34,735 nt of DNA from Candidatus Tanganyikabacteria bacterium (GTDB taxonomy: Bacteria > Cyanobacteriota > Sericytochromatia > S15B-MN24 > VGJW01): assembly GCA_016867235.1 (NCBI GenBank), contig VGJY01000024.1, positions 1-34,735 of the forward strand. The letters are read 5' to 3'. Numbering within the stretch: the first letter of the stretch is position 1; each line of letters opens with the position of its first letter. A program made the position numbers and the translations under genes. Of the stretch, positions 16,657 through 23,693 are shown piece by piece. Below the pieces are notes generated by a model, which was not told the origin of the DNA, searched no databases, and saw nothing but the letters and a program-made list of their open reading frames with translations.

Positions 16657-16674
16657 CTCCAAGTTCGGTCGAAC

Positions 16675-17859
16675 CTAGTCCGCGATCAGGTTCTGCTCGC
16701 GCATCGTGGCGACTAGCTTGGCGCCGTACTTCGGGTCGGTGGCGTACTTGCCCGTCAGCGCGTGGGCGAATGCCACCGGATCGTCCTTGTGGCGCATGGC
16801 CTTCTCGAAGACCGGCGTGTTGAGGACCTCGGCATGCTCGCGCAGCGCCTCGTCCCAGGAGCCGAAGTTGGCGAAATAGGCCCTGGTCTCGAAGCGGCGC
16901 CCGCCGGAATACTCGAACGTGTCGACCAGGAGGCTGCCCCGGGACCCCGAGCCCTTGATGCCGAAGACGTTGTACTCGCCGATCTTCGAGTCGCCCATGC
17001 CGCTCTCGAGGGCGGCCTGCGCCAGGATGACCGCCGCGGGGATGCCGTACTCCTCCTGGATACGCGCCGCGGCCGGCGCAAGTTTCTGCAGGAAGGGATC
17101 GACGGGTTGCAGCGGCGCGACGTCGCCCCAGTCGGGCGCCGCGTAGGCTCCGGGCAGCGGCACGTAGGTGCGGCCGCGGGCGGCCAGATCGTCGCCGGGG
17201 CCGACGTCGGGATCGTGGCGGGGCTTGAGTTCGGCCCACCGCGTCGCGTCGTCGAAGACGAGTTTCGCCAGCGTCGCGAGGGTGTCGCCCGGCTTGACGA
17301 AGAGCGTGCCGCGGGCCTTGTCCACGTCCCGGCCCAGGTTGTCGTGGGCGATGTGGGCGATCAGGCGTTCCACCTGGTCGGGAGCCGGCCGCGCCGCGGC
17401 GTCGGGCGGCGCGGGCAGGCCGTTCTCGACGGGCAGATCGGCGGGCAGGTTGAGGTAGCGGCCGCCCCTGGCCGCCTGCTCGGGCGAGAGGTCGGGATTG
17501 GCCCTGTTGATCGCGTCCGCCCAGGTCGCGTCGCCGCCGGTCAGGTCGGACAAGTCGCGGTCGCCGGCCGGCAACGCCACCCGCTTGAAGCCGGGGGGAG
17601 CGGGGGCGAAAGGGTCGAGTTCCCGCGGCAACAGGAGCGTGGCGCCCTCGGGCAGGGCGTCGCCGGGGCCGAAGCGGGGCTCCTTGCGGGTGGCCGGCAC
17701 GCCGAAAAGGCCGAGGAACCAGCCGACGGGGCCGTCGGGCCGGTTCTTGACCTCGACGGTCCAGTCGGGACGGCCCAGGTTGCGGTCCTGGATCTCCGCG
17801 ACCCGATCGGCCTTCCCGAGCGTCAGCGACGCCAGCGTCGCGCCCGCCGGGACCTTCAC
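16675..17859 (-). CDS. LysM-like / N-acetylglucosaminidase (GH73, FlgJ-type) peptidoglycan hydrolase, damaged 5' end
   Basis: A 394-residue wall hydrolase. The C-terminal 150 residues are a GH73 domain cleaving between GlcNAc and MurNAc, with YGIPAAVILAQAALESGMGD (likely catalytic Glu), NVFGIKG and EHAEVLN. Two or three LysM-like segments precede it: VKVPAGATLASLTLG at the start, FVKPGDTLATLAKLVF in the middle and GDALPEGATLLLP. The only usable start is GTG 17859, which cuts the first LysM (RYRVKVPAGATL reads in frame upstream) and leaves no signal peptide. The frame stays open upstream to a TAG (17956-17958). Beyond that TAG, in the same frame, ATG GCC at 17994 has a strong GAGGG ribosome site and 12 codons. 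A degenerate GC repeat lies between. The 5' end therefore looks disrupted. Confidence 0.75.
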   Translation of the reverse strand: MKVPAGATLASLTLGKADRVAEIQDRNLGRPDWTVEVKNRPDGPVGWFLGLFGVPATRKEPRFGPGDALPEGATLLLPRELDPFAPAPPGFKRVALPAGDRDLSDLTGGDATWADAINRANPDLSPEQAARGGRYLNLPADLPVENGLPAPPDAAARPAPDQVERLIAHIAHDNLGRDVDKARGTLFVKPGDTLATLAKLVFDDATRWAELKPRHDPDVGPGDDLAARGRTYVPLPGAYAAPDWGDVAPLQPVDPFLQKLAPAAARIQEEYGIPAAVILAQAALESGMGDSKIGEYNVFGIKGSGSRGSLLVDTFEYSGGRRFETRAYFANFGSWDEALREHAEVLNTPVFEKAMRHKDDPVAFAHALTGKYATDPKYGAKLVATMREQNLIAD

Positions 17860-17904
17860 CCGGTATCGCGGTCTGGCCGAGGTCCACGCTGTCGCGAGAG
17901 GTGC

Positions 17905-17945
17905 GGGGCACCGCCCCGGCCGGCGACGCCGGCCGCTCCGGCGCC
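17905..17945. repeat. degenerate GC-rich repeat near the LysM gene 5' end
   Basis: The stretch contains the palindrome CGGCCGGCGACGCCGGCCG and resembles the GCCGGCGTC-plus-GCCGGC part of the repeat copies at 149-172 and 16633-16656. The similarity is partial, so membership of the family is tentative. Confidence 0.4.
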
Positions 17946-17955
17946 TTTGCGGTAC

Positions 17956-17994
17956 CTATCCTGTCGGTCGCTCGAACTCCTGCCACAAGGCCAT
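17956..17994 (-). pseudogene. possible original 5' end of the LysM/glucosaminidase gene, cut by TAG
   Basis: An ATG at 17994 with GAGGG five bases upstream opens a 12-codon frame (MALWQEFERPTG) ending in TAG. The same frame continues without another stop into the LysM/glucosaminidase gene. Either this is the old start separated by a nonsense change or insertion, or it is a short leader peptide. A coincidence is possible in such GC-rich DNA. Confidence 0.35.
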
Positions 17995-18093
17995 CGTACC
18001 CTCTTCCGGGCCCGGGCGAATCCCCCGGAGACCGGGCCCAGATGCCCCAACGTGTTGTATCCTGGACAACTCGCATAAGGAGACCAACAGCCA

Positions 18094-19224
18094 ATGGACG
18101 TCCGAGTCGCCGACAACGCCGCACAACGCGACGATATCTTCCGTTTCCGTTACAAGGTCTACGTCCTGGACCTCAAGAAGGAGGTGCAGGGGGCGGACGC
18201 CGCTCGCCAGGAAATCCGGGATACCGAGGACGAGACGGGCATCCTGCTCTTCACCGCCGACCGGTCGGGCGCGGTCGTGGGCACCTTGCGGCTCAACGTC
18301 CTGTCCAAGGGCGTGTCGGACGATCTGCGCGAACTCTACGGCCTCGACCAGTTCGACGACGTGCCGGCGGCGAGCATCTGCGTGGCGTCGCGCTTCGTCG
18401 TGGCGCCCGAGGCGGCGGCGGCCGGCGCCGCGCTTTCCCAGTACGCGCTGGGGTGGGCCCTTGAGCACGGCATCAAGCTGGTTTTCTCCTACTGCTCGCC
18501 CCACATGGTCGCGTCGTACGAGGCCCTCGGGTTCCGGCGCTACAAGGACAACTTCTCCGACCCGGTCGGCTACCGGGTCCCGATGCTCCTGGTGCTGTTC
18601 GACAAGGATCACCTGCGCCGCATCTCGTCGCCGCTGTACCCCAGCATCGCCCCCACGAGCAACGAAACCAACTGGAACACCTTCTTCCAGTCGCACTTTC
18701 CCGAGTACCACCTGCCGGTCAACCCGCGGATGTACCCCCAGGACGAATTCTGGGCGCTCCTGGGCGACAAGCTCAACTCCAATCCCCTCGAGTCGATCCC
18801 GCTGTTCCGCGGCCTGACCCCCGAGCAGGCGACTGCCGTGATGGAGGCCGGCACCATCATCCCCATCAAGACGGGCGACACCTTGCTGACGGCGGGCGAG
18901 ACGGGCCGCGAGTTCTACCTCGTGCTCAAGGGCATGGTCGGCGTCTTCCTGCCGGTCGTCGAGAAGCCGATCTCGTTGCTGGGGCCGGGCGAAATCGTGG
19001 GCGAGATGGCCTTTCTCGGCCAGACGCCCCGGTCCGCCGACGTGCTGGTCCTGCGCGACGGCGAGGTCATGGTGCTCTCCGAGAAGGACTTCCTGACCCT
19101 GGCCGACCGCCTGCCGGCGCTGGCCAGCCAGGTCAGCCTCAACCTGGCTCGTATCCTGTCCGAACGGCTGGCGCTGACCAGCCGCGCGCTGGTGGAGCTG
19201 CAAAAGGAGCTGACGCCGGCCTGA
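18094..19224 (+). CDS. GNAT acyltransferase fused to a cyclic-nucleotide-binding domain
   Basis: A 376-residue two-domain protein. Residues 1-175 look like the GNAT branch that includes LuxI-type autoinducer synthases and related acyltransferases: FRFRYKVYVLDLKKE, GTLRLNVLSKG, ICVASRFVVAP, SHxVASYEALGF-like ending. Residues 235-355 are a cyclic-nucleotide-binding fold with the phosphate-binding cassette GEIVGEMAFLGQTPRSADVL (299-318), including the conserved Glu and Arg, so cAMP or cGMP binding is plausible. A helix rich in Leu follows. The order is reversed relative to mycobacterial cAMP-dependent acetyltransferase Pat, where the nucleotide domain comes first. Acyl substrate unknown. AAGGAG lies 11-12 nt before the ATG. 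It diverges from the LysM gene and is followed by a hairpin. Confidence 0.88.
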   Translation: MDVRVADNAAQRDDIFRFRYKVYVLDLKKEVQGADAARQEIRDTEDETGILLFTADRSGAVVGTLRLNVLSKGVSDDLRELYGLDQFDDVPAASICVASRFVVAPEAAAAGAALSQYALGWALEHGIKLVFSYCSPHMVASYEALGFRRYKDNFSDPVGYRVPMLLVLFDKDHLRRISSPLYPSIAPTSNETNWNTFFQSHFPEYHLPVNPRMYPQDEFWALLGDKLNSNPLESIPLFRGLTPEQATAVMEAGTIIPIKTGDTLLTAGETGREFYLVLKGMVGVFLPVVEKPISLLGPGEIVGEMAFLGQTPRSADVLVLRDGEVMVLSEKDFLTLADRLPALASQVSLNLARILSERLALTSRALVELQKELTPA

Positions 19225-19280
19225 GCTGGCCCGACGCAGCCTTCGCACCGGTCGGCGAACAATCGCCTGGCGCCTGACTC

Positions 19281-19307
19281 ACAAGGCCGCATTCGGCACG
19301 GCCTTGT
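19281..19307 (+). terminator. hairpin after the GNAT-cNMP gene
   Basis: A perfect 9-bp stem ACAAGGCCG/CGGCCTTGT has a 9-nt loop and begins 57 nt after the stop codon. The following bases (CCGATAATC) are not a T-run. It may end transcription or shape the leader of the next gene. Confidence 0.45.
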
Positions 19308-19332
19308 CCGATAATCAACTCGATAGTAGATT
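19304..19332 (+). promoter_or_regulatory. candidate promoter giving a leaderless transcript for the E2-like gene
   Basis: TTGTCC (19304-19309) and TAGATT (19327-19332) are each 4/6 matches to sigma-70 boxes with an ideal 17-nt spacer. Transcription would begin around 19339, exactly at the ATG. The gene has no clear Shine-Dalgarno sequence, which fits leaderless initiation. It is weak evidence because both boxes are imperfect and the -35 overlaps a hairpin arm. Confidence 0.25.
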
Positions 19333-19338
19333 AAGTGG

Positions 19339-20202
19339 ATGCTAGCCGAACAAGGATCCGCCCGCCGCAAACTGGCCCTGGTCAGCTGGGACGGCCCCGG
19401 CCAGCCGGCGATTCTGGGCAAGATCACGGTGGACGCGACCGAGGCCCTGGCTTACCTCGACGACTTGCGGGCGCGTACCGGCGTGCGCGCCACGCTCACG
19501 CACCTGGTCGCCAAGGCCGTCCTGGAGGCCATCGCCGGCGTGCCGCGCCTCAACACGCGCCTGGTTCTCGGCCGCTTCCTCCCCAATCCCGATCCGAGCG
19601 TCTCGGTGCTGGTGGCCCTGTCCGGCGGCGCCGATCTGGCCCGCTTCAAGATCGACGGTGGCACTACCCGGAGCGTCGAGGAGATCGCCCTGGCATGCGA
19701 GCGGCGAGTTTCGGCACTCCGTTCCGGCGCCGACCGTGCCCATCAGGCGGGTAGCGGCGTCATCAAGGTGCTTCCCGCCTGGTTGCTCGGCCCGGTCATC
19801 CGGGCCCTGGGCTACCTGGCCGGAGCCATGGGCATCCCGGTTCCTCCGGCCGGGCTCGAACCCATGCCTTTCGGCTCGTGCATCATCTCCAATGTCGGCG
19901 TGTTCGGCGTCGAAGAGGCGTTCATCCCCCTCATGCACTGGTCGCATGTGCCCGTCTACGTCTGCGTCGGCGCCGTGCGCGACCTGCCGGCGGCCGTGGA
20001 CGGCGAGGTGTGCGTGCGCCCGCAGATGGTCGTCACGGCCACCATCGACCACCGCTACGTCGACGGTGCCCAGGCAGCCCGGTTTGCCGGCATCATCAAG
20101 GCGGTGCTCGACGATCCGTGGCGCTGGGACGCGGCCCGCCCCGGCCGCGCCGATGCGCGCGCCGCAGCCACTCGCAGGTTGCCGGCTCCGGCAGGACGCT
20201 AA
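19339..20202 (+). CDS. stand-alone 2-oxoacid dehydrogenase E2 catalytic-domain protein
   Basis: A 287-residue protein consisting only of the CAT-like acyltransferase core of E2 enzymes. Visible features are TLTHLVAKAVLEAIAGVPRLN, CIISNVGVFGVEEAFIPL (181-198) and the active-site motif IDHRYVDGAQAARF, with His238 and Asp242 as in the HHxxxDG loop. The lipoyl domain and the E1/E3-binding domain are missing, and no E1 or E3 genes are nearby, so it is unlikely to serve a standard dehydrogenase complex. It may acylate another substrate. The C-terminal 25 residues are Arg/Ala-rich. The start lacks a clear ribosome site, and a putative promoter places the transcript start at the ATG. Confidence 0.85.
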   Translation: MLAEQGSARRKLALVSWDGPGQPAILGKITVDATEALAYLDDLRARTGVRATLTHLVAKAVLEAIAGVPRLNTRLVLGRFLPNPDPSVSVLVALSGGADLARFKIDGGTTRSVEEIALACERRVSALRSGADRAHQAGSGVIKVLPAWLLGPVIRALGYLAGAMGIPVPPAGLEPMPFGSCIISNVGVFGVEEAFIPLMHWSHVPVYVCVGAVRDLPAAVDGEVCVRPQMVVTATIDHRYVDGAQAARFAGIIKAVLDDPWRWDAARPGRADARAAATRRLPAPAGR

Positions 20203-20292
20203 ACTGTCCTTTTTCCGACCTTAGTGTTGCGTTAGCCACCTCCGCGGCCTCCCGAGCCGATACACCCTCGGTTCCCCAAGGAGAGCAACCGT

Positions 20293-20949
20293 ATGAGGGT
20301 CGGAATCACCGGAGCCGCGGCGCTACGTCATCCCGTGGCCAGGGCCGAGGCCCCGGTACGCGATGGCGCGCCTCCCCCGATGCCGACCCATAATGGCACG
20401 GTCGCCCAGCCCCTGGGCGCAACAGTAGCGGAAATCCTCGCGGCCGCGGCGGCGCAGGCCGCCGAGCCGGATCCTTCGCCTCCGCTCGCCGAGCCATCCG
20501 AGCCGGCCGGCCCCTCGGAAGGCGGCAAGCGCCAGATGCAGGCTCTGGTCTCGGCCGCCAGGGCCGGCAGCGGTGGCCGCGATCCCGCCGGCTGGTGCTA
20601 CGCGGCGGTATGGAACTACATCAGGCAGGCCGGCTATGGCCGGATGCCGGCCATAGGCATACCGGACTCGCACGCCAGCTATGCCAAGCAGTTCGCCTGG
20701 TACGCGAGCGCCCACTTGCAGGCGCTGGGCCTCCGGAAACTCCCGCTGGACAACCCGTATGACGCGCCGCCCGGCGCCATCGTGGTCGTCAATCCAGGCA
20801 CCCCCGGGACCTCTCACCCGACCGCCGGCGACATCGCGATCGCCGCCGGCAACGGGCGCTTCCTCAACGACGGCGAGATGTCGTATGGCGGCTCGCAGAA
20901 TTTCCCGCCGGGCAACCGGCATGTCCTGGGAATCTTCGTCCCGGCCTGA
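20293..20949 (+). CDS. putative cysteine hydrolase (CHAP/NlpC-like), paralog 1
   Basis: A 218-residue protein. Residues 1-90 are Pro/Ala/Glu-rich and disordered, starting MRVGITGAAAL. The globular part (about 95-218) has Cys102 in GWCYAAVWNYI, then LPLDNPYDAPPGAIVVV and TSHPTAGDIAIAAGNGRF with His175 and Asp180, and NDGEMSYGG. A Cys at a helix start with a later His in a strand preceding GDI is typical of CHAP/NlpC-type amidases or peptidases, so a wall hydrolase or effector role is proposed. It shares a nearly colinear core with the protein at 27278-27901. There is no signal peptide. AAGGAG lies 9 nt before the ATG, so the start is secure. It opens the right-hand accessory island. Confidence 0.7.
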   Translation: MRVGITGAAALRHPVARAEAPVRDGAPPPMPTHNGTVAQPLGATVAEILAAAAAQAAEPDPSPPLAEPSEPAGPSEGGKRQMQALVSAARAGSGGRDPAGWCYAAVWNYIRQAGYGRMPAIGIPDSHASYAKQFAWYASAHLQALGLRKLPLDNPYDAPPGAIVVVNPGTPGTSHPTAGDIAIAAGNGRFLNDGEMSYGGSQNFPPGNRHVLGIFVPA

Positions 20950-20969
20950 TCGCCACCGGATGCCGAGGC

Positions 20970-21278
20970 TTAACCGAGCGGCTCGGTGACCTCGATTATC
21001 GCCGCCGGATCGCCCGGGGCCGTCCGGTTGAAGAGTTCGCCGCCGACGATCAAGAGCGTCCCGGCCGCGGCGGCCGCCACCGCGGCCACGCCCAAGGCGG
21101 GCACCGCCACGACGCTGCCGACCGCCGCGAGGCCCACCCCGGCGACCACGGTCGCGATTCCCGCGGCCTGGATCGTTTCGCCGGTGCCATCCGCCAGTAC
21201 GTTCTCGACGTGACCGGTCGCACCCTGGCCTTTCCCGCGCCGGGCCTTGCGTGCCCTGCTCGACGTTCCGTGAACCAA
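20970..21278 (-). CDS. small glycine-rich membrane protein (about 102 aa)
   Basis: A probable small protein overlooked by simple start rules. The frame ends in TAA at 20970 and has clear protein character: a basic start (SSRARKARRGKGQG), then residues about 36-81 forming two hydrophobic Gly/Ala/Val segments (GIATVVAGVGLAAVGSVVAV and LGVAAVAAAAAGTLLIVGG), then a short acidic tail. The only reasonable start is TTG 21278, with GAGGA immediately upstream but spaced too closely. The frame is open further upstream without family-like sequence. Such glycine-zipper hairpins occur in holins, bacteriocins and toxin C-termini. It is convergent with the hydrolase gene and divergent from the M48 gene. The function is unknown. 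Confidence 0.5.
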   Translation of the reverse strand: MVHGTSSRARKARRGKGQGATGHVENVLADGTGETIQAAGIATVVAGVGLAAVGSVVAVPALGVAAVAAAAAGTLLIVGGELFNRTAPGDPAAIIEVTEPLG

Positions 21279-21369
21279 ATCCTCATGGATGCCCGCGTCA
21301 GGGTCGCCTCCGAGATCCCGACAACATCCTCGGGTGCACCTCGGTGCGATGGCCCCGGAGGAAGGAGAT

Positions 21370-22314
21370 ATGGTCCAGCCGGTCCTGAAGGCACTGCCTC
21401 GCCGGGCGCTTCGCCTGGGCGGCCTCAGACGCTCGAACAGCGGGCGGGAGCAAGCCTTGCGGCGCGTGCGCGCCGACAGCCTGCGCATCTCGGAAACCGA
21501 GGTACCGCTGCGGCAGCAACTCGACACATTGATCGCAAAGTTGCTGCCGCCGGGGGACCAGCGCCTGGGCACCGTCTTGCAGGCTGTCACCCGGGCAAAG
21601 CCGGCACTGGAGAGCAGGAACTTCGCCCACGGTGATGTCGAATCGGGCGTTCGCGCCTTCCGCAGCCTCTGCGACGACATCGACAAAGTGGTCCTGCCGC
21701 GGATCTCGACGGCGGCCGAGGTCGCCGAAGCCCGCCGCTTCGTCCAGGGCGGGTTCTTTTCCGCGGCCGACAATCCGCCGAAGTCCGTGGCGGCCGCGCG
21801 GTCCATCCTCGATCGATTGAACCAGCACCGGATCAGGCGAAACCTGGAGTACCGCCCGGCGGTAGTCAACGAGCCGGGAATCATGGCCTTCGGCAACGGG
21901 GGCGATCAGGTGATCCTGTCTCGCGGCATCGTGGACGATTTGCCGGCTGACGAAGCTGCGGCAATATTCGCCCACGAGATCGCCCACCTGGAGCAGCGGC
22001 ACTATACATCGCTGCAGATCGTGGGGGCCGTGCGCAGGCGCCTGGGTTCGGGCCTGCCGCCCGACTTGCAGAAGCCGTTCAGCACCCTGGCGAATCTGGC
22101 CACCGCAGGCCTGCAGCGCGAGCAGGAGTTCCTGGCGGACCGGGGCGCCGCGCGGATGCTGGCCCGGGCCGGAATCTCGCCCGGTTCCCTGGTCGCCGCC
22201 CTCGAGCGCTTGCGAGTTGCCGGGCCTGAGACCATCAGCCCCCTGGCGGATCACCCTCCGCTATCCGCGCGCATCGAGATCCTCGAGGGCCTGGCTGGCC
22301 AGATCGGACGGTAG
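21370..22314 (+). CDS. M48-family zinc metallopeptidase
   Basis: A 314-residue peptidase. The zinc site HEIAH (202-206, in AAIFAHEIAHLEQRHY) and the third-ligand motif QEFLADRGAARMLARAG (Glu253, Asp257) are intact. The C-terminal DHPPLSARIEIL is typical of M48 enzymes. Unlike HtpX or Ste24 it has no transmembrane helices, and unlike BepA/YfgC it has no signal peptide, so its compartment is unclear. The N-terminal 110 residues are charged and include ADSLRISE (35-42), which resembles short motifs in neighbouring proteins. The start is set by GGAGG (21357-21361) with an 8-nt spacer to the ATG; upstream ATGs in frame are not used. A GC hairpin (22334-22353) follows the stop. Confidence 0.88.
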   Translation: MVQPVLKALPRRALRLGGLRRSNSGREQALRRVRADSLRISETEVPLRQQLDTLIAKLLPPGDQRLGTVLQAVTRAKPALESRNFAHGDVESGVRAFRSLCDDIDKVVLPRISTAAEVAEARRFVQGGFFSAADNPPKSVAAARSILDRLNQHRIRRNLEYRPAVVNEPGIMAFGNGGDQVILSRGIVDDLPADEAAAIFAHEIAHLEQRHYTSLQIVGAVRRRLGSGLPPDLQKPFSTLANLATAGLQREQEFLADRGAARMLARAGISPGSLVAALERLRVAGPETISPLADHPPLSARIEILEGLAGQIGR

Positions 22315-22333
22315 CGCGCGCGGCTGGATCGGC

Positions 22334-22353
22334 CCGCGCCGCCCCGGGCGCGG
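22334..22353 (+). terminator. hairpin after the M48 gene
   Basis: A 7-bp stem CCGCGCC/GGCGCGG with a 6-nt loop lies 20 nt after the stop. It has no T-run. The remaining gap up to 22442 shows no gene. Confidence 0.3.
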
Positions 22354-22442
22354 CAGGCCCGAGCCGGCAGGGGCCGGCAATCGGTTCCTCGAATCAGGCG
22401 ACTGGTGCCTGGCAAGCGGCCGTTCCGGGGTAGGATAGCCTG

Positions 22443-23189
22443 GTGGCCCTCCTCAAGTTCAGCCGGCAGCACTGGTACGACCGGATCCCGCTTTTCGGCC
22501 GGAAAGGCGCGCCCTTCGAGAGGCTGATCGAGAAGGAAGACGGCAAGCTCAAGATCCGGGAGGCCGGCAGGTCCGACAAGGCTCTGGAGGGATTGCTCGG
22601 GTTCGACGAGTTCGCGTACTCCCGGGTGCCGGTCAAGGATGGCAAGGCCAAGGTGTCCGGGGATCGGGTCGTCATCGACACCGGCAAGAAACTGGTGCAG
22701 ATTGCGGCAGACAAGCTCGATCTCGCGGGCGTCAAGAAGGGCGACCGGGCCGAGTTCCACCTGGGCTACGCCGTCGATCCGGGCGGCATGACGCGCATCG
22801 TGGGCAAGGTCGTGGCGGTGATCGACGGGCCCGACCCGACGCCGGCGCAGTTGAAGGTGGTTTCCCGCGCCGAGGGCCGCAAGGCCGCAAACCTCGAGAG
22901 ACCGCTTGCAACCGACGATCCGGTCGCCGATCTCATCGCGCGGCGGGCGCTCTTGTTCCAGACCTTCATGGCCGGCGGTCTGGACCAGGACAGGTTGAAA
23001 CATACCTGGGATACGTTGCGCACCGAGGCCGTCGCGCTGATCACCGGGGGCACCTGGACCTACTTCGAGAAGCAGGCCGCGCTCCAGGAGTTGCTGGACA
23101 TCGGCGCGTTCACTCCCGACGAAGCTCTCGGCATGGGGTTCCAGGTCGTCTCGAACGCGTTGGACTTCCTCGACGTCGCGACGGGCTAG
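22443..23189 (+). CDS. hypothetical protein (248 aa)
   Basis: A 248-residue soluble protein of unknown function. Residues 1-60 are charged (HWYDRIPLFGRKGAPFERL). Residues 60-145 alternate strand-like stretches with Lys/Asp turns (VSGDRVVIDTGKKLVQIAA, KGDRAEFHLGYAVD, IVGKVVAVIDGPD), giving a beta-barrel or beta-sandwich feel. The last 80 residues are helical (LLFQTFMAGGLDQDRL, FEKQAALQELLDIGAFTPDE). No catalytic motif, signal peptide or membrane helix is seen. The start is GTG with TAGGATAG about 4 nt upstream. The gene stands alone after the M48 gene, and no family was recognised. Confidence 0.7.
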   Translation: MALLKFSRQHWYDRIPLFGRKGAPFERLIEKEDGKLKIREAGRSDKALEGLLGFDEFAYSRVPVKDGKAKVSGDRVVIDTGKKLVQIAADKLDLAGVKKGDRAEFHLGYAVDPGGMTRIVGKVVAVIDGPDPTPAQLKVVSRAEGRKAANLERPLATDDPVADLIARRALLFQTFMAGGLDQDRLKHTWDTLRTEAVALITGGTWTYFEKQAALQELLDIGAFTPDEALGMGFQVVSNALDFLDVATG

Positions 23190-23263
23190 GCGACGGGAGG
23201 GCTCATGGCGCGGCCCGCATGACAAAGGCCCGACACGACGAGCGCGGCCCAACCTTTTGCACC

Positions 23264-23287
23264 GGTGGCGCAGGCCTCCGTGCCTGC
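23264..23287 (+). repeat. dispersed GC-rich repeat, copy D
   Basis: A single 24-nt unit in plus orientation with GGTGG at its start and GGCCTCCGTGCCTGC at its end. It is identical, in reverse complement, to 9379-9402 inside the APH-type kinase gene. It lies in the 132-nt gap between convergent genes, where nothing else was found. Confidence 0.75.
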
Positions 23288-23321
23288 GTCGGAGAGGCGC
23301 CAGGCCACTCGAGCGGCGCAA

Positions 23322-23645
23322 TCATTCCTCGGCTAGGTGCCCGAGCAGCTCAGGCTTGTTCGCCTCGAAGTGAAGGTGGGGACCGGTGCTCCAGGATCCA
23401 GTGTTGCCGCAGGCGCCGATGAGGTCGCCCCGCCGGTAGGGTCCGGCCGGGCGCGCGGAAGCGAGGTGGCTGTAGCTGGTCTGCAGGCCGCCGGCGCCCT
23501 TCAGGACGAAGGTGTTCCCGAGGGTGTGGCTTCGATAGGAACTACCCTGGCCGTCGTGGGCCGCGCGCACGCGGGTGCCGACCGTACATGCGATGTCGAG
23601 CGCGGGATGGTTCGGGCCCACCCCCCGCGTGATCACTCCCGGCAT
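23322..23645 (-). CDS. M23 (LytM-type) peptidase domain, minimal
   Basis: A 107-residue protein that is essentially a bare M23 metallopeptidase domain, cleaving peptidoglycan cross-bridges. The zinc ligands are visible: HPALD near the start (His and Asp of HxxxD) and the late HLHFE. GTRVRAAHDGQG, TSYSHLASA and GDLIGACGNTGSWSTGPH are the usual intervening blocks. There is no signal peptide and no Shine-Dalgarno site at ATG 23645 or at the TTG nine bases earlier. The frame continues upstream for 13-16 sensible codons (ASEPIPRLLRPMPGV) to the TAG that ends the lipoprotein gene, which is in the same frame. So it may be the detached C-terminal domain of that lipoprotein, or a downstream gene with a cryptic start. 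Confidence 0.7.
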   Translation of the reverse strand: MPGVITRGVGPNHPALDIACTVGTRVRAAHDGQGSSYRSHTLGNTFVLKGAGGLQTSYSHLASARPAGPYRRGDLIGACGNTGSWSTGPHLHFEANKPELLGHLAEE

Positions 23646-23693
23646 GGGCCGCAAGAGCCTGGGAATGGGCTCGGAGGCGGTCGCGGCGGGCCG

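Noticed and set aside
15446-18124. Long minus-strand open frame over the PLD gene and the LysM gene
   Set aside because: It is antisense to the PLD lipoprotein and in the wrong frame for the LysM/glucosaminidase gene, which has clear domains.
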